Source: Geodermatophilus saharensis
GTDB lineage: Bacteria > Actinomycetota > Actinomycetes > Mycobacteriales > Geodermatophilaceae
Assembly: GCF_900188205.1 (NCBI RefSeq)
Contig: NZ_FZOH01000004.1
Span: forward strand, 248,001-312,000
Length of the DNA stretch: 64,000 nt
Direction: 5' to 3'
The notes beneath the pieces are model-generated. The model saw only the letters and a program-made list of their open reading frames with translations, was not told the DNA's origin and made no database searches. Positions 17,713 through 27,229 of this stretch are shown piece after piece; positions within the stretch are counted from its first letter, which is position 1, and the number at the start of each line of letters is the position of its first letter. The position numbers and the translations under genes were made by a program.

Positions 17713-18621
17713 ATGCGAGAGGACATCGAGTTCAGGACCGAGGACGGCGTCACCCTGCGCGGCTGGCACCACGCCCCCGACGACGGGCCGGCCGACACGC
17801 GCCGCCCTCTCGTCGTCATGGCGCACGGCTTCTCCGCCGTCAAGGAGATGTTCCTGGACGACTTCGCCGACCACTTCGCCGCCGGTGGGCTCGGCGTGCT
17901 GGTCTACGACAACCGCAACCTGGGCGGGTCCGACGGCGAGCCGCGCGGGGAGATCGACCCGTGGCAGCAGGTCCGCGACTACCGGACGGCGATCACCTGG
18001 GCGCAGACCCAGCCGTGGTGCGACCCCGACCGCATCGGGATCTGGGGGTCCTCGTACTCCGGCGGCCACGTGCTCGTCGTCGGGGCGATCGACCGCCGCG
18101 TCAGGTGCGTCGTCTCCCAGGTGCCCCTGGTGAGCGGGCTGGCCAACGCGCGGCGGCTGATCCGCGCCGACCAGTTCGCCGACCTGCGGGCGATGTTCGA
18201 CGCCGACCGCGCCGCCCGCTACGCGGGCAAGCCGCCGGAGATGATGCAGGTGACCTGGGAGAAGGACCCGGCCGAGGTGTGCGCGCTGCCCACGGCCGAC
18301 ACCTCGGAGTTCTTCTTCGGCCCGATCCAGGAGCGGGCCAGCACCTGGCGCAACGAGGTCACGCTGCGCTCGGTGGAGATGTTCGTCGAGTACGAGCCCG
18401 GCGCCTACATCGCCGACATCGCGCCGACGCCACTGATGGTGGTGGTGGCCGCGCAGGACCACCTGACCGTCGCCGACCTCACCCTCGAGTACTACGAGCG
18501 GGCCCGGCACCCGAAGGAGCTGCTCGTGCTTCCGGTCGGCCACTTCGAGGCCTACACGGGCGAGGCGTTCGCGCGCTCGGCGCCCGCGCAGCTGGACTGG
18601 TTCCGCCGGTACCTGACCTGA
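17713..18621 (+). CDS. Alpha/beta hydrolase
   Basis: A 302-residue cytoplasmic protein from ATG 17713. It shows the oxyanion strand VVMAHGFSAVKEMF, the strand GVLVYDNRNLGGSDG, the nucleophile elbow IGIWGSSYSGGH, and near the C-terminus Asp in VVAAQDHLT and His in PVGHFEAYTG. This layout is that of the YcjY/DUF4440-neighbour type of single-domain serine esterases; substrate unknown. It is divergent from the AraC regulator, suggesting substrate-induced expression. Confidence 0.82.
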   Translation: MREDIEFRTEDGVTLRGWHHAPDDGPADTRRPLVVMAHGFSAVKEMFLDDFADHFAAGGLGVLVYDNRNLGGSDGEPRGEIDPWQQVRDYRTAITWAQTQPWCDPDRIGIWGSSYSGGHVLVVGAIDRRVRCVVSQVPLVSGLANARRLIRADQFADLRAMFDADRAARYAGKPPEMMQVTWEKDPAEVCALPTADTSEFFFGPIQERASTWRNEVTLRSVEMFVEYEPGAYIADIAPTPLMVVVAAQDHLTVADLTLEYYERARHPKELLVLPVGHFEAYTGEAFARSAPAQLDWFRRYLT

Positions 18622-18681
18622 CCGACGGCGGCCTGTGGAAAACCCGGGGGTGCGTCCTCCGGGGCTGCCACGGTGTGCCGC

Positions 18682-19134
18682 GTGACCACACCCGCGCTCG
18701 CCGACGTCCCCGTCCGTTCCTCCCTGGCCCTGACCCGTCGCTGGGTCGCCCTGCTCACCCCGCTGACCTTCGGCCGCCGCAGCCTCTGGCTGACCTGGCT
18801 GGGCGCCGACGGCCGGCAGTCCCCGGTCGTGCTCCCCGTCGACGACGTCCCGGTCGAGCCCGACCGGGGACTGCTCAGCAGGGTGCTCGACGTCCACGCC
18901 GAGGTGGGCACCCACCTCACCGGTGACGGCGCCCACCTGGCCCTGGCGCTGTGCCGTCCCGGCGAGCCGGTCGAGACCGACGACGACGGCGAGTGGATGG
19001 GCGCCCTGCACGAGGTCCTCGACGGCGCGCTCGACGGCACCTGGAGCCTGCACCTGGCCGCCGGGGGCCGGGTCGAGCCGCTGGTCGACGTGCCGTCCTC
19101 GTTCCTGCGCCGGGCCGGGAACGGCCGGCGGTGA
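18682..19134 (+). CDS. Hypothetical protein, ~150 residues
   Basis: Start set at GTG 18682 (VTTPALADVP); another GTG lies nine nt upstream. The protein of 150 residues is soluble with no signal peptide or membrane segment. It has a strand-rich pattern around LWLTWLGADGRQSPVVLPVD and a long middle helix containing LSRVLDVHAEVGTHL. No family recognised. Its stop overlaps the next start (GTGA), so it is coupled to the membrane-anchored gene behind it, which is frameshifted. Confidence 0.6.
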   Translation: MTTPALADVPVRSSLALTRRWVALLTPLTFGRRSLWLTWLGADGRQSPVVLPVDDVPVEPDRGLLSRVLDVHAEVGTHLTGDGAHLALALCRPGEPVETDDDGEWMGALHEVLDGALDGTWSLHLAAGGRVEPLVDVPSSFLRRAGNGRR

Positions 19135-19615
19135 CGGCGCCGAACGGCTGGTCCCCCGGCCCGGGCGACTGGGTCGTCGACCCGCACGCCCGCACCAGGC
19201 GCTCCCCCGCCCTCGCGGTCGCCGGCGCGGTGCTGCTCGCGCTGCTGCTCGCCGCGGCCGGCGTCCTCACCCACCGCGTCCTCACCCACCGCGCCCTCGC
19301 CCCGACCCCGGCCTGCCAGCTCGGGCGGTCGAGGAGCACCCGGCCGGCCGGCGCCCCGACCGGCTGCTCTCCTGGCGGGAGCTGTGCGCCGCCACCCAGC
19401 GGCAACCGGGGGCGGCCGGCCGGCCCGTCCGCATCGAGGACGCCGTCGAGGCGGTGGTCGAGGAGGTCGACGCCGGCCTGACGGTCACGGTCGGGGAGGT
19501 CCGGCGGACCTCGTCGCAGACCTGGGCCGTCGACGTCGGGATCGGCCGGGACGGCGACACCCACCACGTGGACCGGCTCGTCGTGGACGACGGCGGGGAC
19601 TCCCGCGGCTGCTAG
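19131..19615 (+). pseudogene. Small membrane-anchored protein, frameshifted
   Basis: The frame starts at GTG 19131 overlapping the previous stop and gives a short soluble part (GWSPGPGDWVVDPHAR), one strong transmembrane helix (LAVAGAVLLALLLAAAGVL) and then Ser/Arg-rich nonsense after about 19315. A different frame from about 19320 has good coding character (VEEHPAGRRPDRLLSWREL, then VRIEDAVEAVVEEVDAG) and runs to the stop at 19615. One base gained or lost between about 19300 and 19325 explains the break. Either a real pseudogene or a sequence error. The reconstructed protein is single-pass with an outer domain of ~95 residues. Its end overlaps the GGDEF gene end by 4 nt. Confidence 0.6.
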
Positions 19616-20874
19616 CCGGCCAGGCCCTCGGGCTCGACGACGTGCAGCACGCCGCGGCCGCGTTCCTTGGCGCCGTACATCGCGCGGTCGGCCAGCGCGA
19701 GGACGCTGTCCAGCGTCGCCCCCGGCGCGGCCATCGCCAGCCCGATGCTGGCCGACACCCGCACGGTCCGCCGTCCGACGTCGACCTCGTCGACCAGCGC
19801 GGCGGCCAGTCCGTGCCCGAGGGCCTCGGCCGTGGCCGCGTCGACCCCGGGCAGCACGGCGACGAACTCGTCCCCGCCGAGCCGGCCGACCACGGCACCC
19901 GGCAGCTCCCGCTCCACGTGCCGGCGCAGCCGCTCGGCCAGCCGCACCAGCAGCGCGTCGCCCACCGCGTGCCCGCCGCGGTCGTTGACCTCCTTGAACC
20001 GGTCGACGTCGACGAACAGCACCGCGCCGCCGAGCGCCAGCGCCACCCGGCCGCTGTCGAGCAGGTGGCTGCGGTTGGCCAGCCCGGTCAGCGGGTCCTG
20101 CCGGGCCGAGCGCAGCAGCGCCTGCCGCCAGCCGTCGGCCCGGCTCGCCACCGCGGTCAGCCGGTCGACCGCCTCCTGCAGCCGCACCTGCTGTGCGGCG
20201 TCGGCGCCGGCGGCCGGCCCGGCCACCGCGCCGGCCAGCACCTCGAGCACCTCGGTCAGCGGCAGCCCGGCCGCCACCGCCTCCAGCACGCGGCCCTGCG
20301 CGGCCAGCAGCTCGCCGTCCCACCGGTGTGCGGCCACCTGCCGCCGCAGCGACAGCACGCCGCGCACCAGCCGGACCTGGACCTCCAGCACCTCCTGCTC
20401 GGCCGGCGTGTACTCCCGCGGGACGGCGTCGAAGACGGCCAGCGCGCCGAGCACGAAGCCGTCCTCGTCGATCAGCGGCACCCCGAGGTAGGAGCGGATC
20501 ACGCCCTCGGCCACCGCCGGGGTGTGCCGGAACACCGGGTGGGCCATCGCGTCGGGCACCTGCAGCGGCGCCCGCAGCGCCACCACGTACGCGCAGAAGC
20601 TCTGCTCGTCGGGCACGTGTGAGTACGGCACGTCGACACCACGCTCGGCCGGGTAGCACTGCTCGTCGGTGCCGACCAGGTTGATCAGCGCGATGGGGGC
20701 GTCCACGGTCCGCGCCATGTACGACACGACCGCGTCGAGGTCGCCGATCCCGGCGTGCCCGGGCACCCGGTAGCTGTCGAGCGCGGCCAGCCGTCCGGGG
20801 TCGGCGACGGCGGGACGGGGGTCGGGGAGCACCGACCCGGACGGGCGGGGCGTCGGGGCGGCGCTCACACGCAT
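19612..20874 (-). CDS. GAF-GGDEF diguanylate cyclase
   Basis: A 420-residue soluble protein from ATG 20874 ([10 protein letters not shown]). Residues ~25-180 form a GAF domain of the type with [15 protein letters not shown] and [17 protein letters not shown] helical linker follows, and the C-terminal ~165 residues form a GGDEF domain: [25 protein letters not shown] and the intact active site [13 protein letters not shown], ending [14 protein letters not shown]. It should convert two GTP to the second messenger c-di-GMP in response to a ligand or redox state bound by the GAF domain. No RxxD inhibitory site is obvious before GGDEF. A decayed paralogue lies at 7666-8699. Confidence 0.9.
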   Translation of the reverse strand: MRVSAAPTPRPSGSVLPDPRPAVADPGRLAALDSYRVPGHAGIGDLDAVVSYMARTVDAPIALINLVGTDEQCYPAERGVDVPYSHVPDEQSFCAYVVALRAPLQVPDAMAHPVFRHTPAVAEGVIRSYLGVPLIDEDGFVLGALAVFDAVPREYTPAEQEVLEVQVRLVRGVLSLRRQVAAHRWDGELLAAQGRVLEAVAAGLPLTEVLEVLAGAVAGPAAGADAAQQVRLQEAVDRLTAVASRADGWRQALLRSARQDPLTGLANRSHLLDSGRVALALGGAVLFVDVDRFKEVNDRGGHAVGDALLVRLAERLRRHVERELPGAVVGRLGGDEFVAVLPGVDAATAEALGHGLAAALVDEVDVGRRTVRVSASIGLAMAAPGATLDSVLALADRAMYGAKERGRGVLHVVEPEGLAG

Positions 20875-20933
20875 GGACTGTAGTTGCCGACCGTCACGGA
20901 CGGAGCACGCAGCGGCGCGGGCCCCAGGCCGGA

Positions 20934-21683
20934 TCAGTCCTGGCGGGCCTGGCGGCGCATCGACCACATCTGCGCCGGGCGCTCGAACTGGGTGGCGACC
21001 TCCCAGCTCACCGCGCCGTTGACGACCTCCTTGCGGAAGTTGCCCACGGCCACCCGCGCGAGCTCGGGGTCGGCGGCCACCCGGCGGGCCAGCTCGAGCG
21101 CGCGGTCCTCCACGGCGGCGTCGTCGTGCGACTCCCACGCCAGCCCGAGCTCCACCGCGCGGCGCCCGTCGACCTCCTCGCCGAACAGCGCCATCGCCGC
21201 GGCGGCCTCCCGGCCGATGAGCCGCGACAGGATGACGAAGTGCCCGCCGCCGGGGTGCATGCCGCGCTTGAGGAAGCCGGCCAGCAGCCGGGCGTCGTGC
21301 GCGACGATCCGCAGGTCGGTGGCCAGCAGCATGTTCATCCCGGCGCCCACGGCCGATCCGCGCACGGCGGCGATCGTGGGGACGCGGACCTGCCCGAGCC
21401 GGTAGAAGGAGTCGTAGATCCGGCCCATGCCCTCGTAGGCGTCGGGCGCAGCCGGGTCCCTGCCGGCCCACGTCAGCGTGCCCACGTCGCCGCCCGCGCA
21501 GAACGACCGCCCCACCGCCCGCACCACGAGCGCGCCGACCTCCGGCTGGGCGTCGACCTGCTCGAAGACGTCGATGAGCTCGCCGGCCATCTGCGGCGTC
21601 AGCGCGTTGCGGCGGTCGGGCGCGTTGAGCGTCACGACCGCCACGCCGCCGTCGACCTCGAGCAGGACCTCGGCGTCAGCCAC
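20934..21683 (-). CDS. Enoyl-CoA hydratase/isomerase family protein
   Basis: A 249-residue crotonase-fold protein from GTG 21683, with GGAGGTGC just upstream. The first oxyanion-hole motif reads [10 protein letters not shown] and the second [21 protein letters not shown], with the catalytic-loop region [20 protein letters not shown]. Where classical hydratases have Glu the loop has a His/Pro-Gly-rich sequence, so hydratase chemistry is not certain and isomerase or other crotonase activity is possible. Probably part of fatty-acid or branched-acid breakdown. Confidence 0.82.
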   Translation of the reverse strand: MADAEVLLEVDGGVAVVTLNAPDRRNALTPQMAGELIDVFEQVDAQPEVGALVVRAVGRSFCAGGDVGTLTWAGRDPAAPDAYEGMGRIYDSFYRLGQVRVPTIAAVRGSAVGAGMNMLLATDLRIVAHDARLLAGFLKRGMHPGGGHFVILSRLIGREAAAAMALFGEEVDGRRAVELGLAWESHDDAAVEDRALELARRVAADPELARVAVGNFRKEVVNGAVSWEVATQFERPAQMWSMRRQARQD

Positions 21684-21802
21684 CAGCGCACCTCCGGACT
21701 CCGGGCCGGCACCGGCGCCGGCTCCATCGCCCAGCATCAGACCACGCGGTTGCCGCGCCGGTCCGGGCGGCCGGACACTCGGCTCCCGACCCCGGAGCCC
21801 GC

Positions 21803-22867
21803 ATGCCGTCCACCCGCCGCGCCGCCCTCGGTGCCTTTGTCGCGATATTGGCCGTCTCGGGGTGCACGGACGTCCAGGGCGACACCGCCCCGGCACCGCG
21901 GACGTTCGGCGAGCTGCGGGCCATCGTCGACCTCGACGCCGTCGCACCGGCCGGCGTCGACGTCCTCGACCTGGCGGCCGGGCCCGACGGGGCGGTCGCC
22001 CTGCTCGCCGACACCGCCGACCCGGCCGTCACCTACCTCGCCCCGGTCGACGAGGACGGCGTCGGCGGGCTCCGGCCGCTCGCCGGCCCCGCCGACCAGC
22101 TGTTCGTCACCGACGACGGCACCGCCGTGGTCACCGCACCCGGCCGGCTGACCACCCTCCCGCCCGGCGGGGAGCCGGCGGTCACCCAGCTCGACGTCGC
22201 CGGGGACACCGCCGCGCTCTCCCCTGACGGGCGCACCCTCTACCTCGCCACGCAGAGCCGGCTCGCGGCGGTCGACCCCGCCACCGGCGACGTGCGGGCC
22301 ACCGCCGACCTCGACGCCGGCCTCACCGTCCGCGCCCTCGCCGTCGGCCCGGACGGCGGACCCACCGCGCTGCTCAGCGACGCCCGCGCCGTCGACCTGG
22401 CCGACGTCGCCGTGCTGGGCACCTGGTCGGCGGACCTGGCGCCGGGCGACCTCGTCGAGCTGGCGCCCGACCGCCCGGCCAGCATCCCGTCCGCGCTGCG
22501 GATCGCCGACGAGGGCACCGCGGTGGTCACCCTCACCGCGGGCTCGGGCGAGGACCCCTTCCGCGTCGTCACCGTCTCCGACGGCGAGGTGACGGCGTCC
22601 CACCGCATCCCCGGCACCGACCGCCCGCTCGCCGACCTCGCCGTCTCCCCCGACGGGCGCGTCGCCTACCTGCCGGTGGCCGGGTTCGAGGTGGAGTCCG
22701 GCGTCGTCACCCTCGACCTTGCCAGCGGTGAGCAGCTCGGTGCGGTGCGGGTGTGCGAGGGCCAGGCGAGCTTCGGCCGCGTGGCGCTGACCGGTGACCG
22801 GCTCACCGTGATCGGGTCCTGCATCTCCGCCGCGCCGTCGTCGTCGACCGCGTTCGTCGTCGCCTGA
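21803..22867 (+). CDS. Secreted beta-propeller lipoprotein
   Basis: A 354-residue protein from ATG 21803. The N-terminus is a lipoprotein signal (RRAALGAFVAILAVSGC, lipidated Cys21). The mature part is a run of short beta strands with repeats such as DPATGDVRATADL and SPDGRVAYLPVAG, as in six- or seven-bladed propellers. It is paralogous to the protein at 11667 and more distantly to that at 50191. Expected on the outer face of the membrane; ligand unknown. It is divergent from the enoyl-CoA hydratase gene. Confidence 0.78.
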   Translation: MPSTRRAALGAFVAILAVSGCTDVQGDTAPAPRTFGELRAIVDLDAVAPAGVDVLDLAAGPDGAVALLADTADPAVTYLAPVDEDGVGGLRPLAGPADQLFVTDDGTAVVTAPGRLTTLPPGGEPAVTQLDVAGDTAALSPDGRTLYLATQSRLAAVDPATGDVRATADLDAGLTVRALAVGPDGGPTALLSDARAVDLADVAVLGTWSADLAPGDLVELAPDRPASIPSALRIADEGTAVVTLTAGSGEDPFRVVTVSDGEVTASHRIPGTDRPLADLAVSPDGRVAYLPVAGFEVESGVVTLDLASGEQLGAVRVCEGQASFGRVALTGDRLTVIGSCISAAPSSSTAFVVA

Positions 22868-22946
22868 GGGTGGGGCCTGGGGGCATGGCCTCCGGGGTGT
22901 GACGTGCACCACTATGGGCCCCATCCCCGACCCGAGGAGGACCCTC

Positions 22947-24125
22947 ATGGACCGGCTGCGTTTCGGCACCTTCCTGGCCCCGTTCCACCCGCCGGGGGAG
23001 AACCCGACGCTGGCGTTGCAGCGCGACCTCGAGCTCGTCGAGCACCTCGACCGGCTCGGCTACGACGAGGCCTGGATCGGTGAACACCACTCGGCCGGCA
23101 CCGAGATCATCGCCTCACCGGAGATCTTCATCGCCGCGGCCGCCGAGCGCACCCGCCACATCAAGCTGGGCACCGGCGTCACCTCGATCGCGTACCACAA
23201 CCCGCTCTGGGTGGCCGAGCGCATGGTGCTGCTCGACCACCTCACCCGCGGGCGCGCGATGCTCGGCTGCGGGCCCGGCTCGCTGCCCACCGACTCGATG
23301 ATGCTGGGCCTGACCCCCACCGACACCCGCGAACTGCTCGAGGTCGACCTCGACATCATCATGCGGCTGCTGCGCGGCGAGACGGTCACCGAGCAGACCA
23401 AGACCCACAACCTGGTCAACGCGCGGCTGCACCTGCGGCCCTACACCCAGCCCTGCTTCGAGATCGCCGTCGCCGCCGTCGCCTCCCCCACCGGGCCGCG
23501 CATGGCGGGCCGGCACGGCGTCGGGCTGCTGTCGATCGGCGCCACCCTGACCAAGGACGGCTTCGACGCGCTCGCCCACCACTGGAACGTCGTCGAGGAG
23601 CGGGCGGCGCACTACGGCCAGACCGTCTCGCGGCGCGACTGGCGGCTGGTCGGGCTCATGCACATCGCCGAGACGCGCGAGCAGGCCTACGCCGACGTCC
23701 AGTTCGGCATCGAGACCTGGTTCCGGTACTTCCAGAAGACGGCGGCGTTCCCGCAGATGGCGGTCGAGGGCGGTGACGCCAAGGAGATGATCGACTTCAT
23801 CAACGAGGCGGGCATCGGCGCGATCGGCACCGTCGACGACGCCCGCGCGCAGGTGCAGCGGCTGTGGGACCAGTCCGGCGGCTTCGGCGCCATGCTGCTG
23901 CTCGGCCACGAATGGGCCAACCCGCAGGCCACGAAGCGGTCGTGGGAGCTGATCGCGCAGCACGTGATGCCGCACTTCCAGGGCGGCGAGGTCAGCCACG
24001 CGCAGCAGACGCTGGGCGCCAAGGAGTACGCCATGGGCAAGCGCGAGGACTACGCCGCCGCGCAGCTGCAGGCCGTAGCCACCATGACCGAGCGCTACGA
24101 GAAGGAGAAGGCGGGACAGGCCTGA
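22947..24125 (+). CDS. LLM-class F420/flavin-dependent oxidoreductase
   Basis: A 392-residue protein from ATG 22947 with GAGGAGG 7 nt upstream. It has the bacterial luciferase-like TIM barrel: DRLRFGTFLAPFHPPGENP at the start, YDEAWIGEHHSAG, HIKLGTGVTSIAYHNPL, RAMLGCGPGSLPTDS and TGPRMAGRHGVGLLSIG. These are hallmarks of class A flavin-dependent monooxygenases or limonene-monooxygenase-like members (FMN or F420 cofactor). Substrate unknown. It ends in front of a strong palindromic terminator shared with the convergent SGNH gene. Confidence 0.85.
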   Translation: MDRLRFGTFLAPFHPPGENPTLALQRDLELVEHLDRLGYDEAWIGEHHSAGTEIIASPEIFIAAAAERTRHIKLGTGVTSIAYHNPLWVAERMVLLDHLTRGRAMLGCGPGSLPTDSMMLGLTPTDTRELLEVDLDIIMRLLRGETVTEQTKTHNLVNARLHLRPYTQPCFEIAVAAVASPTGPRMAGRHGVGLLSIGATLTKDGFDALAHHWNVVEERAAHYGQTVSRRDWRLVGLMHIAETREQAYADVQFGIETWFRYFQKTAAFPQMAVEGGDAKEMIDFINEAGIGAIGTVDDARAQVQRLWDQSGGFGAMLLLGHEWANPQATKRSWELIAQHVMPHFQGGEVSHAQQTLGAKEYAMGKREDYAAAQLQAVATMTERYEKEKAGQA

Positions 24126-24130
24126 GGACG

Positions 24131-24162
24131 GCGGTGGGGTGGCGGCGCCGCCACCCCACCGC
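24131..24162. terminator. Perfect 32-bp palindrome, bidirectional terminator
   Basis: GCGGTGGGGTGGCGGC is followed immediately by its exact reverse complement, filling the gap between two convergent stops (24125 and 24163). The very stable hairpin suits a factor-independent or pausing terminator for both genes, although there is no T-tract, as is usual in GC-rich actinobacteria. Confidence 0.75.
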
Positions 24163-25005
24163 TCACCTGGCCAGGGTGGCGTAGAGCTCCTCGGCGATCA
24201 CCTCGTGCCCGGAGGGATCGGGGTGCAGGCAGTCGCGTCCGCCGACGTAGTCCGCCGGACCGAGCGCGCCGTACAGGTCGGTCACCTGGGCTCCGGTCTC
24301 CGCGGCGACCCGGCGGATGACGTCGTTCAGGCCGCCCTGCAGCGACAGCACCCCGGGGATGGTCCCGCCCTCCAGGACGACGTCCGCGATCGCCGGGGCG
24401 GCGGGGTTGACCCCGGTCAGGAAGCAGGAGCCGATCGGGTTGTAGTACGTCGTCACCACGACCTCGGCGTCGCGGCCCGCGGCGGCGACCAGCTCCCGGA
24501 GGATCGTGGTGAGCCGGTCCTCGACGCCGGCCAGCACGGCGTCCACCGTGGCCTGGCAGCCCGCCGGCGTCGCGGTGGCGATGCACGCCTGCGCGATCGG
24601 GGTGAAGACGTCGTTGCCGCCGATGGTCACCGTGACGACCTCGACGTCGTTCTTCGGGTCGCGGTCGGCGTCGCGCGCCTCGATCAGCTGCACCGCCGGA
24701 CGGAGCTGGTACTCGATCAGGGTTGCGGTCGTCGCGCCGGGCACCGCCAGGTCGACGAGCTCGAAGTCCGCGAGCGACCGCCCCGTCGCCTTATCCGCCG
24801 CCGGGTTGTAGTCGGCGTCGAGCAGCTCCTCGAGCAGCTGCGGGTAGCCGGGGGCGGCGGGCACCGCGCCGATGCCGGCGGCGACGGAGTCACCCAGGGC
24901 GAGGTACACCGGCGTCCCGAGCGGGGAGTCCTCCTGGGCGGCGGCCGGTGCGACCGCCACGAGCGGCAGCAGCGCCGCGATCCCGACCATCAGCTGCCTG
25001 CGCAC
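24163..25005 (-). CDS. Secreted SGNH/GDSL-type lipase/esterase
   Basis: A 280-residue protein; GTG 25005 is preceded by AGGGGGA and directly begins a Sec signal peptide (RRQLMVGIAALLPLVAVAPA-AAQ). The mature enzyme has the SGNH blocks: block I ALGDSVAAGIGAVP, block II Gly in DLAVPGATT, block III Asn in VTVTIGGNDVF, block V His in DCLHPDPSGHE with Asp three residues before. It would hydrolyse esters or lipids outside the cell. An upstream in-frame ATG (MHTGGQ) would bury the signal peptide. Convergent with the LLM gene. Confidence 0.87.
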   Translation of the reverse strand: MRRQLMVGIAALLPLVAVAPAAAQEDSPLGTPVYLALGDSVAAGIGAVPAAPGYPQLLEELLDADYNPAADKATGRSLADFELVDLAVPGATTATLIEYQLRPAVQLIEARDADRDPKNDVEVVTVTIGGNDVFTPIAQACIATATPAGCQATVDAVLAGVEDRLTTILRELVAAAGRDAEVVVTTYYNPIGSCFLTGVNPAAPAIADVVLEGGTIPGVLSLQGGLNDVIRRVAAETGAQVTDLYGALGPADYVGGRDCLHPDPSGHEVIAEELYATLAR

Positions 25006-25075
25006 GGTGTCCCCCTGTCCCCCGGTGTGCATGCACCTCAGCACCCCGCTGCGGAACCGGCCAGGGTCGAAGGGC

Positions 25076-25681
25076 TCAGCCGGGCGGCCGCCAGGACGGG
25101 TCACGGCCGGTGGCGCCGAGCAGCCGGTGCAGCGCCGGGGCGTCGGCCGGCACCGGCACGACCGGCCCGTAGAGCCCCGGCGGGCGGTCGTCGCCGAAGG
25201 ACTCGGCGAACGCGCGGCACGCCTCGGCCGCGGCGTCGTCGACGTCGTAGGGCTGCCCGGTGGCGACGGCGAGGTCCCAGCCGTGCACGACCACCTCGTC
25301 GAGGGCGACGACGGCCGCGACGCCGGCGGGCATGTCCACTCCCCCGGCCCGCGCGGTGCCCTCGTGCGCCGCCGGGTCGCGCCAGGCGGCGGCCAGCGCG
25401 TCGAGCTGCGCGGGGATGCGGGTGCGCCAGTCAGCGGGCAGGTGCCCCGGGTCGGCGGAGGCGGCGCCCTCGACCGGCGTCTTCTCCGCCGCCATCCGGA
25501 ACGCGTGGGTGAGCCCGGTGAGGTGGTCGAGGAGCCCGGCGACGGTCGTGCCCTCGCACGGGGTCGGCGCGGTCAGCTGCTCGTCGCGGATGCCGGCCAC
25601 GACGCGCGCCACCTCGGCGGTCGCCGGCCCCAGGTCGATCGTCTGCACGTCGGTGGGACCGCCTAGCACGCCCGGACTCAT
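25076..25681 (-). CDS. TIGR03086-family DinB/maleylpyruvate-isomerase-like metal-binding protein
   Basis: A protein of up to 201 residues (GTG 25648, VQTIDLGPAT, may be the true start rather than ATG 25681). The N-terminal half is a four-helix DinB-like domain with TPCEGTTVAGLLDHLTGLTHAF, where the His is one of three metal ligands; a second His is in VVALDEVVVHGWDLA, the usual actinobacterial signature of this family. Some relatives are mycothiol-dependent isomerases or transferases; specific activity is unknown. It lies in a minus-strand series with neighbours of unrelated type. Confidence 0.78.
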   Translation of the reverse strand: MSPGVLGGPTDVQTIDLGPATAEVARVVAGIRDEQLTAPTPCEGTTVAGLLDHLTGLTHAFRMAAEKTPVEGAASADPGHLPADWRTRIPAQLDALAAAWRDPAAHEGTARAGGVDMPAGVAAVVALDEVVVHGWDLAVATGQPYDVDDAAAEACRAFAESFGDDRPPGLYGPVVPVPADAPALHRLLGATGRDPSWRPPG

Positions 25682-25700
25682 CGGCGCCGGGCTCCCGGTG

Positions 25701-26210
25701 TCAGACCACCTCGGCGCCGAGGGCTCCGCACAGTGCGGCGTTGAACTCCTCGAAGGTGTTGTTCCCGGCGGCCACCTCGACGTCCTGCGTGCCGAGGTCG
25801 AGCACCTGGCGACCCGCGGTCAGCACGAGCTCGCCGCCGTCGGGCAGCGTGGTCCGGCCGACCAGTCCCTGCCGGACGGAGACGCCCTCGTCGAACAGGT
25901 CGACGACCCGGAAGTGGCCCTCGTAGGTCGTCTGCGTCCCCGTCGGACCGGTGAGCGTCCCCGTGTAGGAGACGTTGCGCACCTCCTGGACGACGCGGTC
26001 GCCGTCGCTGAACGTCTGGATCCTGAGACGGATGTCGAAGTCGCTGACGGTCACGTCCGGGCAGGGCCCGTAGGGGAAGGTCAGGTCCTCGATGACGACC
26101 GTCGTCGGCTTGCTGGGCGTCAGTGGCGCCGCCCAGGCCGGGGCAGCCAGCGCCGTGACGAGGCCGGCGGCCACGGCCGGGACCAGGACGAGACGACGCA
26201 GGCGGGCCAT
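25701..26210 (-). CDS. Secreted beta-rich protein of unknown function
   Basis: A 169-residue protein from ATG 26210 with GGAGGTCCCC. A Sec signal peptide (LVLVPAVAAGLVTALAAPAWA) ends with AxA cleavage. The mature part is a beta-strand-rich single domain with two cysteines (GPCPDVTV near the start, AALCGALG at the end) that may pair. Comparable small exported proteins are frequent in actinobacteria. No catalytic motif. Confidence 0.68.
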   Translation of the reverse strand: MARLRRLVLVPAVAAGLVTALAAPAWAAPLTPSKPTTVVIEDLTFPYGPCPDVTVSDFDIRLRIQTFSDGDRVVQEVRNVSYTGTLTGPTGTQTTYEGHFRVVDLFDEGVSVRQGLVGRTTLPDGGELVLTAGRQVLDLGTQDVEVAAGNNTFEEFNAALCGALGAEVV

Positions 26211-26342
26211 GGGGACCTCCGGCAGGGACGACCGCGGGCTCGGACCCGGGAAGGGGAGCCTGCTCCCGCTCCGGTGGTCCGCCCAGTGTCCTTGGACCCG
26301 GTCCCGCCATCCGTCCCACGGCCACCCCGGAACGGGGTAGTA

Positions 26343-27119
26343 ATGACAGACGTGACAGCGGGACGAGGGGGCGGCGCCGCCCTCGTCCTCCCGAGCGCCG
26401 GACCCGACCCGATCCCGCTGCCGACCGCGCTGGCCGCCGTCCTCGGGTACGCGCGGGGCCGCCGTCCGCTGTTCTTCCGCTCCCCCAGCCACCCGCACGG
26501 CCGGTGGGTGCAGGTGCTCGCCTTCGCCCACGACCGCTTCGACGGGCAGCCGCCCGAGACCGCCGGCTCCCCCACCGATCGCGACGTCCTCGTGGCCGAG
26601 GGCCTGCACGGCCGACTCGACCCGGCCGGGTGGCGCCGGGTGCGCACGGCGCTCGACGACGTCTGGCCGGTGGTGGGGACACTGGTCGACCGGGCGGCCG
26701 GGCGCGCGTTCTGGGAGCTGCCCGCCGACGAGTTCTCCGTGCTCATGGAGCCGGGGACCGTGGGCGCGGCGCTGCGCGAGGTGGGTGACCGGCACGTGCG
26801 GGCGGCGCTGCACTCCCGGTACCCGGCGCTGGTGCCACTGCTCGACGGCGTCACGCGGCGGCAGCTGTACGGGCACGTGGGCGAGGGCGACAGCGGACCC
26901 GAGGCCGTCGTCCACCGGGAGCTGACCGCCAACGCCGCGGCGTTCACCGCGCTGGAGACGGCGACGGCGACCCTGCTCGGGCGCCCGCTGACGCGGCTGC
27001 GGCTGCACGACGTGCTGCTGTGGCTGGCCGGGTCGCTGCGGATGACGCACGCGGTCGCGGTCGGGCGGGCGCTGGCGGCCGACTCGGAGCAGGGGTTGGA
27101 CTCACTGCTTCCGGCATGA
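26343..27119 (+). CDS. Hypothetical protein, 258 residues
   Basis: Starts at ATG 26343 (TDVTAGRGGG), preceded by in-phase stop-rich, lower-GC sequence. The protein is soluble with mixed alpha/beta pattern and no signal. Notable segments are LFFRSPSHPHGRWVQVLAF and RRQLYGHVGEGDSGPEAVVH. Codon bias is fully typical of the chromosome. No family recognised. It is divergent from the secreted protein gene across about 130 nt. Confidence 0.62.
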   Translation: MTDVTAGRGGGAALVLPSAGPDPIPLPTALAAVLGYARGRRPLFFRSPSHPHGRWVQVLAFAHDRFDGQPPETAGSPTDRDVLVAEGLHGRLDPAGWRRVRTALDDVWPVVGTLVDRAAGRAFWELPADEFSVLMEPGTVGAALREVGDRHVRAALHSRYPALVPLLDGVTRRQLYGHVGEGDSGPEAVVHRELTANAAAFTALETATATLLGRPLTRLRLHDVLLWLAGSLRMTHAVAVGRALAADSEQGLDSLLPA

Positions 27120-27135
27120 GGGGCTGGCTCGACTG

Positions 27136-27205
27136 TTGATCATCGGGTTGTTGCCGCTGACACGCGCGGACACGCCGGCGCGGAGGGCAAGGACTCGATG
27201 ATCAA
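27136..27205. repeat. Inverted repeat upstream of the first toxin-antitoxin pair
   Basis: TTGATCATCG (27136-27145) and its exact reverse complement CGATGATCAA (27196-27205) are 50 nt apart. They are AT-richer than the surroundings and lie between a plus-strand stop and the antitoxin promoter. They could form a weak long-loop terminator or be a paired protein-binding site. Confidence 0.5.
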
Positions 27206-27229
27206 AATCTTCCCGTGCGCCTACGTGGC

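Noticed and set aside
16416-18926. 836-codon plus-strand frame over the AraC and hydrolase genes
   Set aside because: Shadow frame. AraC on the minus strand and the hydrolase in another plus frame both have complete motif sets.
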